From Hyphococcus luteus (GTDB lineage Bacteria; Pseudomonadota; Alphaproteobacteria; Caulobacterales; Parvularculaceae), in assembly GCF_002943565.1 (NCBI RefSeq), contig NZ_PJCH01000003.1, positions 380,001 to 444,000 of the forward strand: DNA of 64,000 nt, written 5' to 3'. Position 1 is the first letter of the stretch; every line of letters begins with the position of its first letter. Under the pieces are notes generated by a model, which saw only the letters and a list, made by a program, of their open reading frames with translations, did no database searches and was not told the DNA's origin. Both the position numbers and the translations under genes were made by a program. Below are positions 17,950-26,864 of this stretch, piece after piece.

Positions 17950-18273
17950 ATGAGAACGAAAATTTCAGGCGGTCTGGTACACGAACTTCCCACTGACTTG
18001 GTCAATGCGCTGACCGAAACAAAAGAAATTACGGACCTCTGGGAAAACCTGACGCCTATCGCCAGAAATGAATTTATTTGTTGGGTTGAAGACGCCAAAC
18101 AAGAAAAGACGCGCTCAAGGCGGATCAAGCGGACTGTTGAGGAACTCCTCGATGGGCAAAAACGCCCATGCTGTTGGGCCGGCTGCATTCATCGCACCGA
18201 TAAGAAACCCAGCAAATGGCAGCAGGATGTGTTGATAGACAAAAAGAAAAAAAAGCAGACGTCAAAGTCATAA
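17950..18273 (+). CDS. YdeI/OmpD-associated family protein (short)
   Basis: Protein of 107 residues with the family core LTPIARNEFICWVEDAKQ followed by TRSRRIKRTVEELLDG, the C-terminal helix region of YdeI/OmpD-associated proteins. Normal members are about 180-200 residues with an N-terminal domain, so this may be a stand-alone C-terminal version or a truncated one; short versions are known. The tail is lysine-rich. AT content is higher than in the core genes and the gene lies between two direct repeats, which suggests acquisition. Function in the family is poorly defined. Confidence 0.65.
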   Translation: MRTKISGGLVHELPTDLVNALTETKEITDLWENLTPIARNEFICWVEDAKQEKTRSRRIKRTVEELLDGQKRPCCWAGCIHRTDKKPSKWQQDVLIDKKKKKQTSKS

Positions 18274-18293
18274 TAGCCTTGCTTTCAAAACCA

Positions 18294-18329
18294 CCCAGTT
18301 CCCCTTTTCACCCGCTCCGGTGCGCCATC
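18294..18329. repeat. Direct repeat copy 2 (tRNA-end-like)
   Basis: Second copy of the ~35-base repeat at 17784. It reads CCCAGT, a pyrimidine run, then CACCCGCTCCGGTGCGCCATC. See the first copy for its relation to the tRNA-Arg end. Confidence 0.55.
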
Positions 18330-18425
18330 GCTTTTTTACCACTACAAAATGCACCTAAAGCCTTGAAAGGTAAGGTCGTTTTTGGGGTTCGAAATCCCGA
18401 ATTTCGGCTGTACACCAAACGCTCT

Positions 18426-18605
18426 TCAGACCTTGGCCTGCTCGACCTTCATCCCGCCATACTCCTGGCGCCACCGGTAATATGTGATCTTGTTGACGCC
18501 CAGCCGGCGGATCACTTCCCCGACCTTGACGCCCTCTGCGAAGAACACTTCCGCCTCACGCAACTTCGATATGATTTCTTCGGGTGAATATCGCTTTCCC
18601 GACAT
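18426..18605 (-). pseudogene. Truncated IS3-family OrfA transposase remnant
   Basis: A 59-residue frame that begins MSGKRYSPEEIISKLREAEV and ends shortly after ITYYRWRQEYGGM. This is the helix-turn-helix half of IS3-family OrfA proteins. A stop follows where the leucine-zipper half should begin, and no OrfB is adjacent, so the element is dead. Confidence 0.8.
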
Positions 18606-18659
18606 CGCTCTTCTCCTTTGATGCAGCCATTTTACTACCTTCGGACGGCTGCGTTCAAA

Positions 18660-19171
18660 GGGGTCGGGTCAAGGCGACGGACGCCTTCATCGTCAAAGAT
18701 ATCGCCAGTCTGATCACGGTGCTAACGAACCGCATTGCCAGGATCGAAACCGATATCGCAACGCATATCGAAACCTGCAGCCGCCTCAAGCGACGCAATG
18801 AGCAGCTGCGTTCCGTTCCCGGCGTCGGGCCCGTCGTCGCCGCAACGCTCCTGGCGAAATTGCCGGAACTCGGCCGCATCAATCGTCGCGCCATCGCCAA
18901 CCTCGCCGGTCTCGCGCCGCATGCCTGCGATAGCGGCCAGATGCGCGGCAAGCGGATGATATGGGGCGGGCGGGCCGAGGTCAGGCGCGCTTTATACGCC
19001 GCCGCTTTCATCGCCAGCCGGCATGACCCCGAATTGAAAGCCTACCGACGAAAACTCGACGACGCCGGAAAACCCTTCAAGGTCGCTATCATCGCTTGCG
19101 CCAGACGACTCCTTACACAGATCAACGCCATCATCAGAGACGAACGAAACTACGAAACCAGAACCGCTTGA
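18660..19171 (+). pseudogene. IS110-family transposase C-terminal remnant
   Basis: About 170 residues corresponding to the C-terminal transposase_20 domain of IS110/IS1111 enzymes: LRSVPGVGPVVAATLLAKLP, then LAGLAPHACDSGQMRGKRMIWGG with the conserved serine region replaced by the usual family spacing, and RRALYAAAFIASR. The N-terminal DEDD catalytic domain is absent and the 5' edge abuts the IS3 remnant, so the gene is inactive. Confidence 0.82.
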
Positions 19172-19231
19172 GCAAAACAGTTGCTACGCTTCGCGAAGAG
19201 CTTGACTAGAGCCACCCGTTGCGCGGACCCC

Positions 19232-19441
19232 TTAATCTTTCCTGTTACGCTTTTCTAAAAATCCGTTAAAATACAGAAAGTTATAAACGCCGGCGATGAC
19301 CATAATTAATAGGAAACCGATCACCAATTTTATAAGCGGCATACCAAAAAACAGGCCCAGCACGAAAAACAGCACACAAACCACAAGGACTTTTAGTAGG
19401 TGTATTAGGATTGAATTTTTGTTTTTTTGATTCATGATCAA
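19232..19441 (-). CDS. Small membrane protein, candidate immunity for Rhs tip 1
   Basis: A 69-residue protein with two hydrophobic segments (about residues 15-32 and 36-55) and a basic tail (EKRNRKD). I recognise no family. It lies on the same strand, ~170 bases downstream of the truncated Rhs end at 19615-20775, the place where Rhs immunity genes normally sit. Being a membrane protein, it would suit a toxin acting at the inner membrane. Low GC compared with core genes. Function is inferred from position only. Confidence 0.5.
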   Translation of the reverse strand: MIMNQKNKNSILIHLLKVLVVCVLFFVLGLFFGMPLIKLVIGFLLIMVIAGVYNFLYFNGFLEKRNRKD

Positions 19442-19614
19442 TCAATTCCAGCCATTAGAACCTGCCCTGAATTTGCGCTTCTACAGGAGCCAGCGAAACC
19501 TCGATAGCGTAGCCGTAATATAGTGCAGCCTTTATTCATGTAACAATGAGGTTGTCTCATTGAACCGGCCACATAAGATGCCACACTCTTAAAAAAGGCT
19601 TTTTATTTGGCTCC

Positions 19615-20775
19615 CTAATGATGGTTGATGTTCCGATGTGAACGAATCAATCCCCCACTAAAGCTAGAGTTTGTAGTTGGAATGTCTTCAACTGTGGATG
19701 AGCCAGCTAAACGCCCCTTACGTTTCGACTCCTCTGATATTTGATTATTCCTTACAGTCACCCACAAATTTGATGACCAACCATAGAGTTGTGAGTCATA
19801 ATAGCCACGATTATAAAGTTCTGGGTCGAAAGTCTGTATATCATGTATTTCTACATTGGTTCCCGGTGTTTCCTCGCCATACGCATTGTCAATGAGTAGA
19901 TTAGTTAGCGCTTCAAGGTAAGCACCAATCGCCGAAACCAATGTTCCCGCAGAGGCTGGTGCCTTGGCAAGCAACGCACCAGCGCCACCCCCGTAAACGA
20001 AACCTATATTGAAAGCTTCTCCCACTTCGCCAACATCAAACCCGTTGCCGCCTATGGCTTGATTGATTTGAAGCCCGGTCTCCGCAATCGCGCCTGCGAC
20101 CCCGCCGCCTATAGCGCCGCTCGTGGCCCTTACAGCAACGCCAATTCCGGCTCTCGCAATTAGCCCGCCGGCGCCAACTCCTACAAACCCTGTAGCTCCG
20201 GCAATCGCTAACCGCGTCAATCCCTGCCCAGATAGCGGGCTGACGCCATCTCGGCCAAGCGCTCTTGCTTCGAGAATTAAGCTGATTCCCGCTCCGATTG
20301 CGCACCACGGACATTTGCCGGATGGATCAGTGAGATTAATTGGATCTCCGTACACGTATCCATAGATATTCATCCCGTCGCCATAGCCGATGGGGTCGGT
20401 CTGCATGAAGCGGCCGAGCTCCGGGTTGTACCAGCGGGCCTTATAGTAATAGAGGCCCACCTCCTCGACGAAAACCTGGCCCGTATACTGAAACGTCCCG
20501 GCATTGTTGGCGCCGGGCTGTCCGTAGGCGTCATAAGTGTTGACGTCGGTGACGGCGCCTGACGAGTCTGTGATCGCGACGATAGAACCGCGCTCGTCGG
20601 GGATCAGGAAGCGCCGGTCGGACGCATCGTCGCCCTCATACCACACGATGGGCTCGTCAACGCCCGCGCCATGCACATAGCGGCGCAACACGGTTCCGCC
20701 CGTATTATATTCCGCGATCAGCGCGCCGCCCGAATAGAGCCGGCGCGTGGTCGTAAAGCCCGATTTCGAGGTCTG
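19615..20775 (-). pseudogene. Orphan Rhs C-terminal fragment (tip 1)
   Basis: Fragment of an Rhs protein with no proper start. It enters the Rhs core at a sharp junction (20775/20776) with a RAYT remnant. The core is intact from RRYVHGAG through [20 protein letters not shown] to the DPSG boundary motif. Beyond DPSG a ~230-residue tip is unlike the other tips. It contains a long glycine/alanine-rich hydrophobic stretch (GFVGVGAGGLIARAGIGVAV), then a polar C-terminus. The hydrophobic tip plus a membrane-type neighbour at 19232 suggests a membrane-active toxin. Probably silent unless recombined into a complete rhs gene. Confidence 0.75.
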
Positions 20776-20961
20776 TCCGCGATGGCGGCGATCCTGACCG
20801 GCATAGTGATTATCGTCACTTCAATCCGGTCAAGCATGGCCTCGCCGATGAGCCCGGCGACTGGCCCTAAGACATACAAGGAATGGAAAAGGGAAGTCGG
20901 CAGGCCAATCAATAGCTCGCCGGAGGACTGGAAGCCGCGCCATCCCGGCGACCGAATGTGA
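20776..20961 (+). pseudogene. RAYT (REP-associated Y1 transposase) C-terminal remnant
   Basis: The plus strand reads DYRHFNPVKHGLADEPGDWP and then a stop at 20868-20870. This is the signature end of IS200-like REP-associated tyrosine transposases (…HFNPVKHGL…DWPYSS). A shifted frame continues with TYKEWKREVG and SPEDWKPRHPGDRM to the stop at 20959-20961, plausible as the original tail after a frameshift. The 5' edge abuts the Rhs fragment, so only the last ~60 codons survive. Confidence 0.7.
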
Positions 20962-20985
20962 TTGACGGGCTAAAGCCCGCCCTAC
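20961..20985. repeat. REP-like palindrome next to RAYT remnant
   Basis: Bases 20966-20979 form CGGGCT-AA-AGCCCG within ATTGACGGGCTAAAGCCCGC. This inverted repeat has the form of the REP sequences that flank RAYT genes, and it lies directly after the RAYT remnant. The other flanking REP is not seen, having probably been lost at the Rhs junction. Confidence 0.6.
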
Positions 20986-21110
20986 GCGACGCGAAGCGCC
21001 TGACCGAGCTATAGGCAGAGCCACTCCGCAAGGCGCCATCGAAAACGGCGGACAAAGACCCGCTCTACGGCCGAAGGCCGCCACCGACGACCCCGGATCA
21101 AGTTCAGCAC

Positions 21111-21632
21111 TCAACCAGCCGACAGCCTTGCTTGTTGCTCAATTACTTTATTCAAATAAAAGACGGAAAATGGTAGAAGTAAAATTAAAAGAAAGTTTGA
21201 TATTTGTCGGTTAGCTCTTCGGGTTTCTTTATTGGAGGAAAATTTTCCGAGTCGGCTGCTTGATTGCCATGCATTAGCTAAGAAGCACCAGACAAACAAA
21301 AAAGACAAAACATTTAGAAGAATCCCAATTTGAGTCTCATCCGGCACGCTAATTGACATTGAAAATCCCAGTATATTTCCCCCGATAAGAAGTAAAATCA
21401 AAAGCAGTCCTAAAACTTGAAAATACTGCAACCCCAGAAAAAGCGGTCGAGAATCATCTGGTGTGGCCAGATTAATTCTCGCAAACCAATAATAATATAG
21501 CGGCATTGGCAAAGAAAGTGAAATTATCCAAAATATAAGCAATACGCTACTTTCTTGAAATGAAGCGTGAAGAATGCTCATCAAAACATAGAAAATGAAG
21601 CAAAATATAGTTACAATAACTGAAGCCATCAA
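21111..21632 (-). CDS. Multi-spanning membrane protein, candidate immunity for Rhs tip 2
   Basis: Protein of 173 residues with about five hydrophobic segments, the first starting at residue 3 and the last at ~145-162. It is not a family I recognise. It starts ~50 bases downstream of the end of Rhs tip 2 on the same strand. GC is low compared with core genes. The location and membrane character parallel the 69-residue gene behind tip 1, so an immunity role against a membrane-targeting tip is a reasonable inference, not proven. Confidence 0.5.
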   Translation of the reverse strand: MMASVIVTIFCFIFYVLMSILHASFQESSVLLIFWIISLSLPMPLYYYWFARINLATPDDSRPLFLGLQYFQVLGLLLILLLIGGNILGFSMSISVPDETQIGILLNVLSFLFVWCFLANAWQSSSRLGKFSSNKETRRANRQISNFLLILLLPFSVFYLNKVIEQQARLSAG

Positions 21633-21679
21633 AACCTCGTTCGATTACACGCCCCTCAAAACCGACCTTTCTACGATTC

Positions 21680-22593
21680 TTAATCACAATTTGGTTTCAA
21701 ACCTTCATATTTGTCCAGATCGAAACCAACACGAAGATGTGCACCTAAAATAGCGGCCGCACCTACGTCTAAACCGATTAAATTGTCAACAGAAGTGGAA
21801 AATTCGTTCGGCACTTCCGAAACACCTAAGAAAGGGAAGCTACTTCTTGTCGTTACAGGCCCTGACGCCCCATACGCCACAGTCCCGCCGTTTGGAAACG
21901 GGAGATCACCAGATAAAGCCTGCCCTGTGAGGTACCCCCCCTATTTGAAGTAAAGCTAAAGCCCTCTGTTCCACCTGAAAAGCGCACACTCCCGCTATCT
22001 ATTCCTCCGCCAATATCAAAAATTCCCAAGACACTTAACTCACCTTCTACCACATCTCCAGCTATAACATCGCCTTGAAGTACGAACGTTTGTTTTAAAA
22101 AATTTCCAATTACCTTGGCAATTAGTCCCCCAGGGATGCTGCCTGGCAAATAAGGCGAACTCGCGCACTCCGAGTCTTCTGATCTATCGCTGGAGTTATA
22201 ATTCGGCGGAGAGTAGGATGCGACACTGCTCCTTTTACGTCTCTTAACTCTAACAATTATCTTGTCAACGCCATCCTGCCCCGCCGTTTCCACTGCAAGC
22301 GACCCTGGAGCATAACCGCTGCTTGACGCGCCCGGGCCACCAAAGCTGCCTGTGTAATTTCTACGCGTCCCGGTCACAACGATTTCATCAGTGCCTCTTG
22401 GATCCACACTATTCACCGGATCGCCGCCGACATAGGCGTACATGTTCATGCCGTCGCCATAGCCGATGGGGTCGGTCTGCATGAAGCGGCCGAGTTCCGG
22501 GTTGTACCAGCGGGCCTTGTAGTAATAGAGGCCCACCTCCTCGACGAAAACCTGGCCCGTATATTGGAAGGGGCCGGTATTGTTCGCGCCGGG
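21680..22593 (-). pseudogene. Orphan Rhs C-terminal fragment (tip 2), frameshifted
   Basis: Rhs core from [20 protein letters not shown] through the DPRG boundary, then a ~230-residue tip rich in Gly, Ser and Val (for example VLQGDVIAGDVVEGELS). The main frame stops at 21853. A run of seven Cs on the plus strand (21935-21941, Gs in the gene) marks a frame break: one added G restores a reading frame that continues through GQALSGDLPFPNGGTVAYG to a natural end at 21680. Upstream, the core is fused at 22593/22594 to an IS3 OrfA fragment. The membrane-type gene at 21111 is its likely immunity partner. Confidence 0.72.
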
Positions 22594-22869
22594 AGCGCGT
22601 AGGTCTTTCACTTCACCTGTCGACGCCTGGCGCTCGGTATCGCCAGACAGACGGCGTTTGCCAGCTTCGAGGAACTCCTTCGACCAAGTGTAGTAAAGGC
22701 TCTGCGCAATGTTCTCGCGGCCGCACAACTCGGCGATTGAATACTCCCCGCGCAGGCCCGACAGGACGATCCTGATCTTGTCCTCGGTCGAGTATTTCTT
22801 CCGCGTCGCGCGGCGAATATTCTTTACGTGCTGTTCAGCCGTCTCATGCGGCCCGGATTGCTGTTTCAT
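22594..22869 (-). pseudogene. IS3-family OrfA remnant fused in frame to Rhs tip 2
   Basis: About 92 codons starting at an ATG (22869). The section KYSTEDKIRIVLSGLRGEYS then AELCGRENIAQSLYYTWSKE is a standard IS3-type OrfA helix-turn-helix domain, ending at TGEVKDLR where normal OrfA continues. At that point the frame runs straight into the Rhs core without a stop, giving a 338-codon hybrid frame. The rest of the IS is missing. The 194 bases upstream to 23063 hold no gene I can support. Confidence 0.78.
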
Positions 22870-23063
22870 CTTCGCTCCCTCGATGGGCTACGATGAACCA
22901 GAAATCCTCCCTAAGCAAAAATCCTCAAATGTCCCTCACACGCTGACGGGGAACAATCGGGGTCTCGTCAAGTGCACAGCTGCATATTCCGACAGGCAGT
23001 TATCGAGTGACGTTGCTAAGGAGTTTGGAGTTAAAAAGCGTTAAATATCGCCTTCCTCCAAAA

Positions 23064-23873
23064 TTAGCGCACGACCATGTGATACTCGTGAAGTAAATCA
23101 TCCTGACCAATCGTTCGGGCCACTTCAAGCAGCCTTTTTGTGTAAAACGCCTTAAATTCACAGTCCGCATAGAATAGTATTCTAATCGAGCGATTTTGAT
23201 AATCGACCAATAATACCGGAAATGCGTAAAGCTCCGATAATACCGTTAATGTATTGACGGAGTCTCTGATTTTAACCGCTTCTGCCTGCGAAAAATCTTG
23301 ATTGGGTTTTTTTCGGTATTCCAAATGAACAGTACATTGTTGCTGACTTTCGCCACCAAGCACGTTGAGTCTTTCTTCAATTGAAGCTTTTAGAAAGTGC
23401 GCATCGGCTACAACCTCGTCATCATGCGGACTCCCCCAAAGACACGCCTCGTCGCGCTGCAACGACACGGTAGAACATTTTTCTTCTTCATATACTACTT
23501 TAGAGAAACGCTGTGCTAATACCTTTCTTATCTCCTCGATTTCCCCTTTGTTTTCCGTGCACGCGTCCAAAAGCAAAATGCGGAACTGGTTTAGGTTTTT
23601 GTGATCAGCATTGAATATCGTGCCCGGAAGATTTTTCGAGAAGAATGAAATGTTATCATAAAAAACATCTTTCGAATCTACGCCTTTATTATTAAAAATC
23701 ACGCGCAGCGAACAATATTCTGTATTGCGGATTAATACATATTTCGCTCCTGACAATTCTGCCGCCAGTGGATTAGGAGAAGCCAACAACCTCTGTTCGT
23801 TCGCGCAAGAATATATTGTTCCGCAGACCAAAAGAAGAAAAGCTGTAGAAATAAGCGTATATGATTTTAACAT
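23064..23873 (-). CDS. Exported protein, candidate immunity for Rhs tip 3
   Basis: Protein of 269 residues with an N-terminal hydrophobic signal (residues ~5-22) and several cysteines in the mature part. The IYSC at residues 20-23 could be a lipobox but is not ideal. The mature part is a mixed alpha/beta sequence with repeated patterns around LNVLG…CTVHLEYRKKPN and FPVLLVDYQNRSIRILFYADC, with no family I recognise. It begins three bases after the stop of Rhs tip 3 and is likely co-transcribed. Export to the periplasm suggests that the toxin is met outside the cytoplasm. Confidence 0.55.
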   Translation of the reverse strand: MLKSYTLISTAFLLLVCGTIYSCANEQRLLASPNPLAAELSGAKYVLIRNTEYCSLRVIFNNKGVDSKDVFYDNISFFSKNLPGTIFNADHKNLNQFRILLLDACTENKGEIEEIRKVLAQRFSKVVYEEEKCSTVSLQRDEACLWGSPHDDEVVADAHFLKASIEERLNVLGGESQQQCTVHLEYRKKPNQDFSQAEAVKIRDSVNTLTVLSELYAFPVLLVDYQNRSIRILFYADCEFKAFYTKRLLEVARTIGQDDLLHEYHMVVR

Positions 23874-23876
23874 TGC

Positions 23877-25214
23877 TCATTTCACTCCAAGCAAGCGGAC
23901 GGTTGTTCCGGGTAATGTAAATTTTGAGCTAAAAACTGAAACCTTCCACAGGTTCGATTGCTTCGGCTGCCAAATATATGCTTTGCCATTCCATGCCGCA
24001 GGCACAGAAAAAGCAGTGGAGCCGAATGCGCCGTAACTCACACCTACAGAGAAGCTGCCTACAATCACCCCGCCAGCATCAACTATGTCTCCCATTATAT
24101 CAACGGACCCAACGGTACGAATAGGAATTCCTATATTGTTTCTGCCGCTTATAGGCCCCCCCATCACTCCTCCACCTTCTACTTCCCCATAAAGCCTTTC
24201 CCCTGGCCCGCCTGTTTCTAATCGAGCCGTTAAACAAGATTCAACCGCAGTCACGCAAGGCTCAATACCGATCGCTTCAGTACTGCCATCGCTTGCGCTA
24301 GCATAAGTTTGAGAAGTTGAATAGGATAGAAAAGGCATTACGAAGATTGGCCTTTTTCGAGTAGCTGTGACGACAAGATGATCTTGCGTAAGCCATTTTG
24401 CGTCATCACCTACTACTGCGTTACCAATAAAAACGTGACCGATAACTTTTGGACCCACGGCGCCGGCGCTTCCACCACGCAATACTCGCGGCGATCTGTT
24501 ACATTGCCCGCTGCACGAAACATTCGCGCCAGGAGAGTTAGTCACAAATTCCCAAAGGTCTGCGCCTACGGGATCATCCGGTTGTGTATTCTGCTTTTTG
24601 TCGCTTAGCCCGCTCGGATCGACGCCGTTCACCGGATCGCCGCCGACATAGGCGTACATGTTCATGCCGTCGCCATAGCCGATGGGGTCGGTCTGCATGA
24701 AGCGGCCGAGCTCCGGGTTGTACCAGCGGGCCTTGTAGTAATAGAGGCCGACCTCCTCGACGAAGACCTGGCCCGTATACTGGAAGGGGCCGGTATTGTT
24801 CGCGCCGGGCTGTCCGTAGGCGTCATAGGCATTGACGTCGGTGACGGCGCCTGAGGAATCGGTGATCGCGACGATGGAGCCGCGCTCGTCCGGGATCAGG
24901 AAGCGCCGGTCGGACGTCCCCGTCCCTTCATACCAGGCGATCGGCGCGTCGCCGCCCGCGCCATGGACGTAACGGCGCAGCACGGTTCCGCCCGTATTAT
25001 ATTCCGCGATAAGCTTGTCGCCGGCATAGAGCCGGCGCGTTGTCGTAAAGCCCGATTTCGAGGTCTGGTAGAGCCGGCCCGCCGCATCATAGGAGAGCGT
25101 CGCGCCGTTGCCGCTGGTCATGAAATTCTCGGCGGCCCTGCTGGAAGACCAGGATCGCTCTCGCGGCGGTAAAAGTCTGTGGAAATGGTGCCCAGGGGCG
25201 GAATCGCGCGTCAT
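23877..25214 (-). pseudogene. Orphan Rhs C-terminal fragment (tip 3)
   Basis: Open frame of 445 codons. The first ~30 are not Rhs-like. Rhs homology begins near [20 protein letters not shown] and runs through the whole core to DPSG. Past DPSG it still matches the full-length Rhs at 40-44 kb ([20 protein letters not shown], then [11 protein letters not shown]), so the switch point is ~40 residues beyond the usual boundary. The remaining ~230 residues are glycine-rich and beta-like, ending in LPGTTVRLLGVK. The exported protein three bases downstream is the likely immunity partner. An internal ATG at 25121 could start a protein, but there is no signal peptide. Confidence 0.72.
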
Positions 25215-25438
25215 GGCTTTACGTTTTCGATCAATTTCCTACCGCTTTGCAGAAATAACGTGTACCAATCAATCTGCCAAAATCTGAAATCGTTGAAGCG
25301 ATACAGTTCCAGATTTTGCATACTCTATACCACGTTTGCGGATGTTTGTCAGTAGCGAGATCAAATATTTTCTGCAGTTACGTAACGGGCGCTGCTTCGC
25401 AAGCTTGCCTCCTCTTCACGCACGGATACATTCAGATA

Positions 25439-26026
25439 TCAAGTAAGCGGTGTTGAAAGAGCCCTTATCTTTTCCGGTAGGCGGCTTGTGCCTGTTTGCA
25501 GACGTTCGCGCCAACCGGCGCCGCGCTTTTTCGTCTCGCGAAGAACTTCGTTGGAATCGTCAAGACGGCGCTTGATCGAGAATGCTTCGATCAGCGTCGC
25601 CGCCTGTGCAACATCCTTGTCGGCCTTGGCCGCGCTTTCGCCTGCCGAATGCCGCATAGTTGAAACGATAAGCTTGTGAACCGCATATCGTTCAGGCGTC
25701 GGTACATTGATCAGAACGCCCGTCTTGCTAAGCACTGCCGCCTGGACTGTCTCTTTTAAGAGGAAGTCGAGGAATCGTAGTGGGGCTGCGTCAGTCTTAA
25801 GGCTGGGCAGCGTGACGGGGGGCGCCGCGGTCCTTCCCGCGATTGGTCGTCAGTACGTCAACCCGGTAACCGCCTGGGCGGGCGTAGGTCGTTGCAGCAG
25901 TCTGTGACGAAATATGCGGCACGGGCGAAAAACGTTTATCGACCTCCCGCAGGATGTCGAGGAAAGTCGCGTCGAGCGCATCGTCGATTGCGACGGCGAC
26001 GCCGTAATGCGGAAAGATTGACTCGA
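25439..26026 (-). pseudogene. Decayed copy of GSU2403-like nucleotidyltransferase gene
   Basis: Two frames on the minus strand (25797-26026 and 25439-25735) align end to end with the C-terminal two thirds of the intact gene at 45968-47005. Shared stretches include YGVAVAIDDALDATFLDILR, HISSQTAATTYARPGG and, after a frame break, KTGVLINVPTPERYAVHKL to the stop. The 5' part is missing. Similarity also continues past the stop (25250-25400 against 47060-47180, around TTTGATCTCGC and CTGACAAACAT), so the duplication covers a larger segment. The copy is in inverted orientation to the intact locus. Confidence 0.8.
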
Positions 26027-26103
26027 GCAAAGTACCAGAACGTTTCGCTGTTTCCCCTCATCACCTTCCAATCAAAAGTGATTTACGTTCACATTTCGAA
26101 ATA

Positions 26104-26448
26104 TTGTCTCAAGATACTTCGACAGTCCGTTCTATTATTGACGGTTGGGATGGTGGTGGTCTTGAGAAGTTCTCAATGGTTGTCGGTCCTATGGCTTCAG
26201 GGTCTGCCGTGATCGCCGATGATGAGGTAATTTCCGAGATACGAAAGCATCATCGCGATCTATGCGGCGTCGATATGGAAACATATGGGGTGTATGGCGC
26301 AGCCCGAGAAGCTCGTCAGCCGCGTCCGGAAGTCATATCAATGAAATCAGCGTGCGATTTTGCAGGCCCAGACAAAGATGACACTTGGCAACGGTGTGCG
26401 GCCTACACGAGCGCGCAAACTGTTCGTTTATTTCTGGAACGTTTGTAA
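26104..26448 (+). pseudogene. Nucleoside phosphorylase (MTA/SAH nucleosidase-like) C-terminal remnant
   Basis: An open stretch of ~115 codons resembling the C-terminal third of PNP_UDP_1-type nucleosidases. It shows VVGPMASGSAVIADDEV, then LCGVDMETYGVYGAARE (the substrate-binding M-E-T/S region), then SACDFAGPDKDDTWQ. The N-terminal two thirds, with the phosphate or catalytic residues, are missing, and the 5' end abuts the decayed nucleotidyltransferase. Such domains occur as housekeeping enzymes and as effector domains of defence proteins; the fragment cannot say which. Confidence 0.65.
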
Positions 26449-26726
26449 ATGACTTGCTATCCGACAGGTTGAGCCCTTAATCGAAATAATTGTTCGAAAA
26501 AAAATTAAGGTGGCAAATGCGTCAGCGTATGATTGGCACTATAGTATCCCACTCTTCAAATGCCATTTGAACTCGCTGCGAACATGGACTGCACCTCTCT
26601 GACACAATAAACAATATTACAGGGCATTTTTTTGAGCGAAGCCATATTCTAACATGATGCCAAATATCGGCGTGTTAATGCATTTTTTAGCGTGAGAGAG
26701 CCCTACATGCCTAGTGACGAAAATTA

Positions 26727-26825
26727 TTGGCGCCTCGCTTGGTACGCCTGCCGCCGGTGCCTCCTAATTAGCTTATAGGACGAATTGAATCGCCATGTGC
26801 GAGTCTTGGGGGTGCAATCGGTTCT
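26727..26825. repeat. Diverged ~100-base repeat, copy A
   Basis: Begins TTGGCGCCTCGCTTGG and ends GAGTCTTGGGGGTGCAATCG plus GTTCT. It matches 60578-60679 at roughly two thirds of positions in the same orientation. It lies in the 26449-26864 gap, which otherwise holds nothing I can recognise. Confidence 0.5.
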
Positions 26826-26864
26826 GAGAACGATCTCGAAGCTTTTCCGATTAGATTAGTGGTG

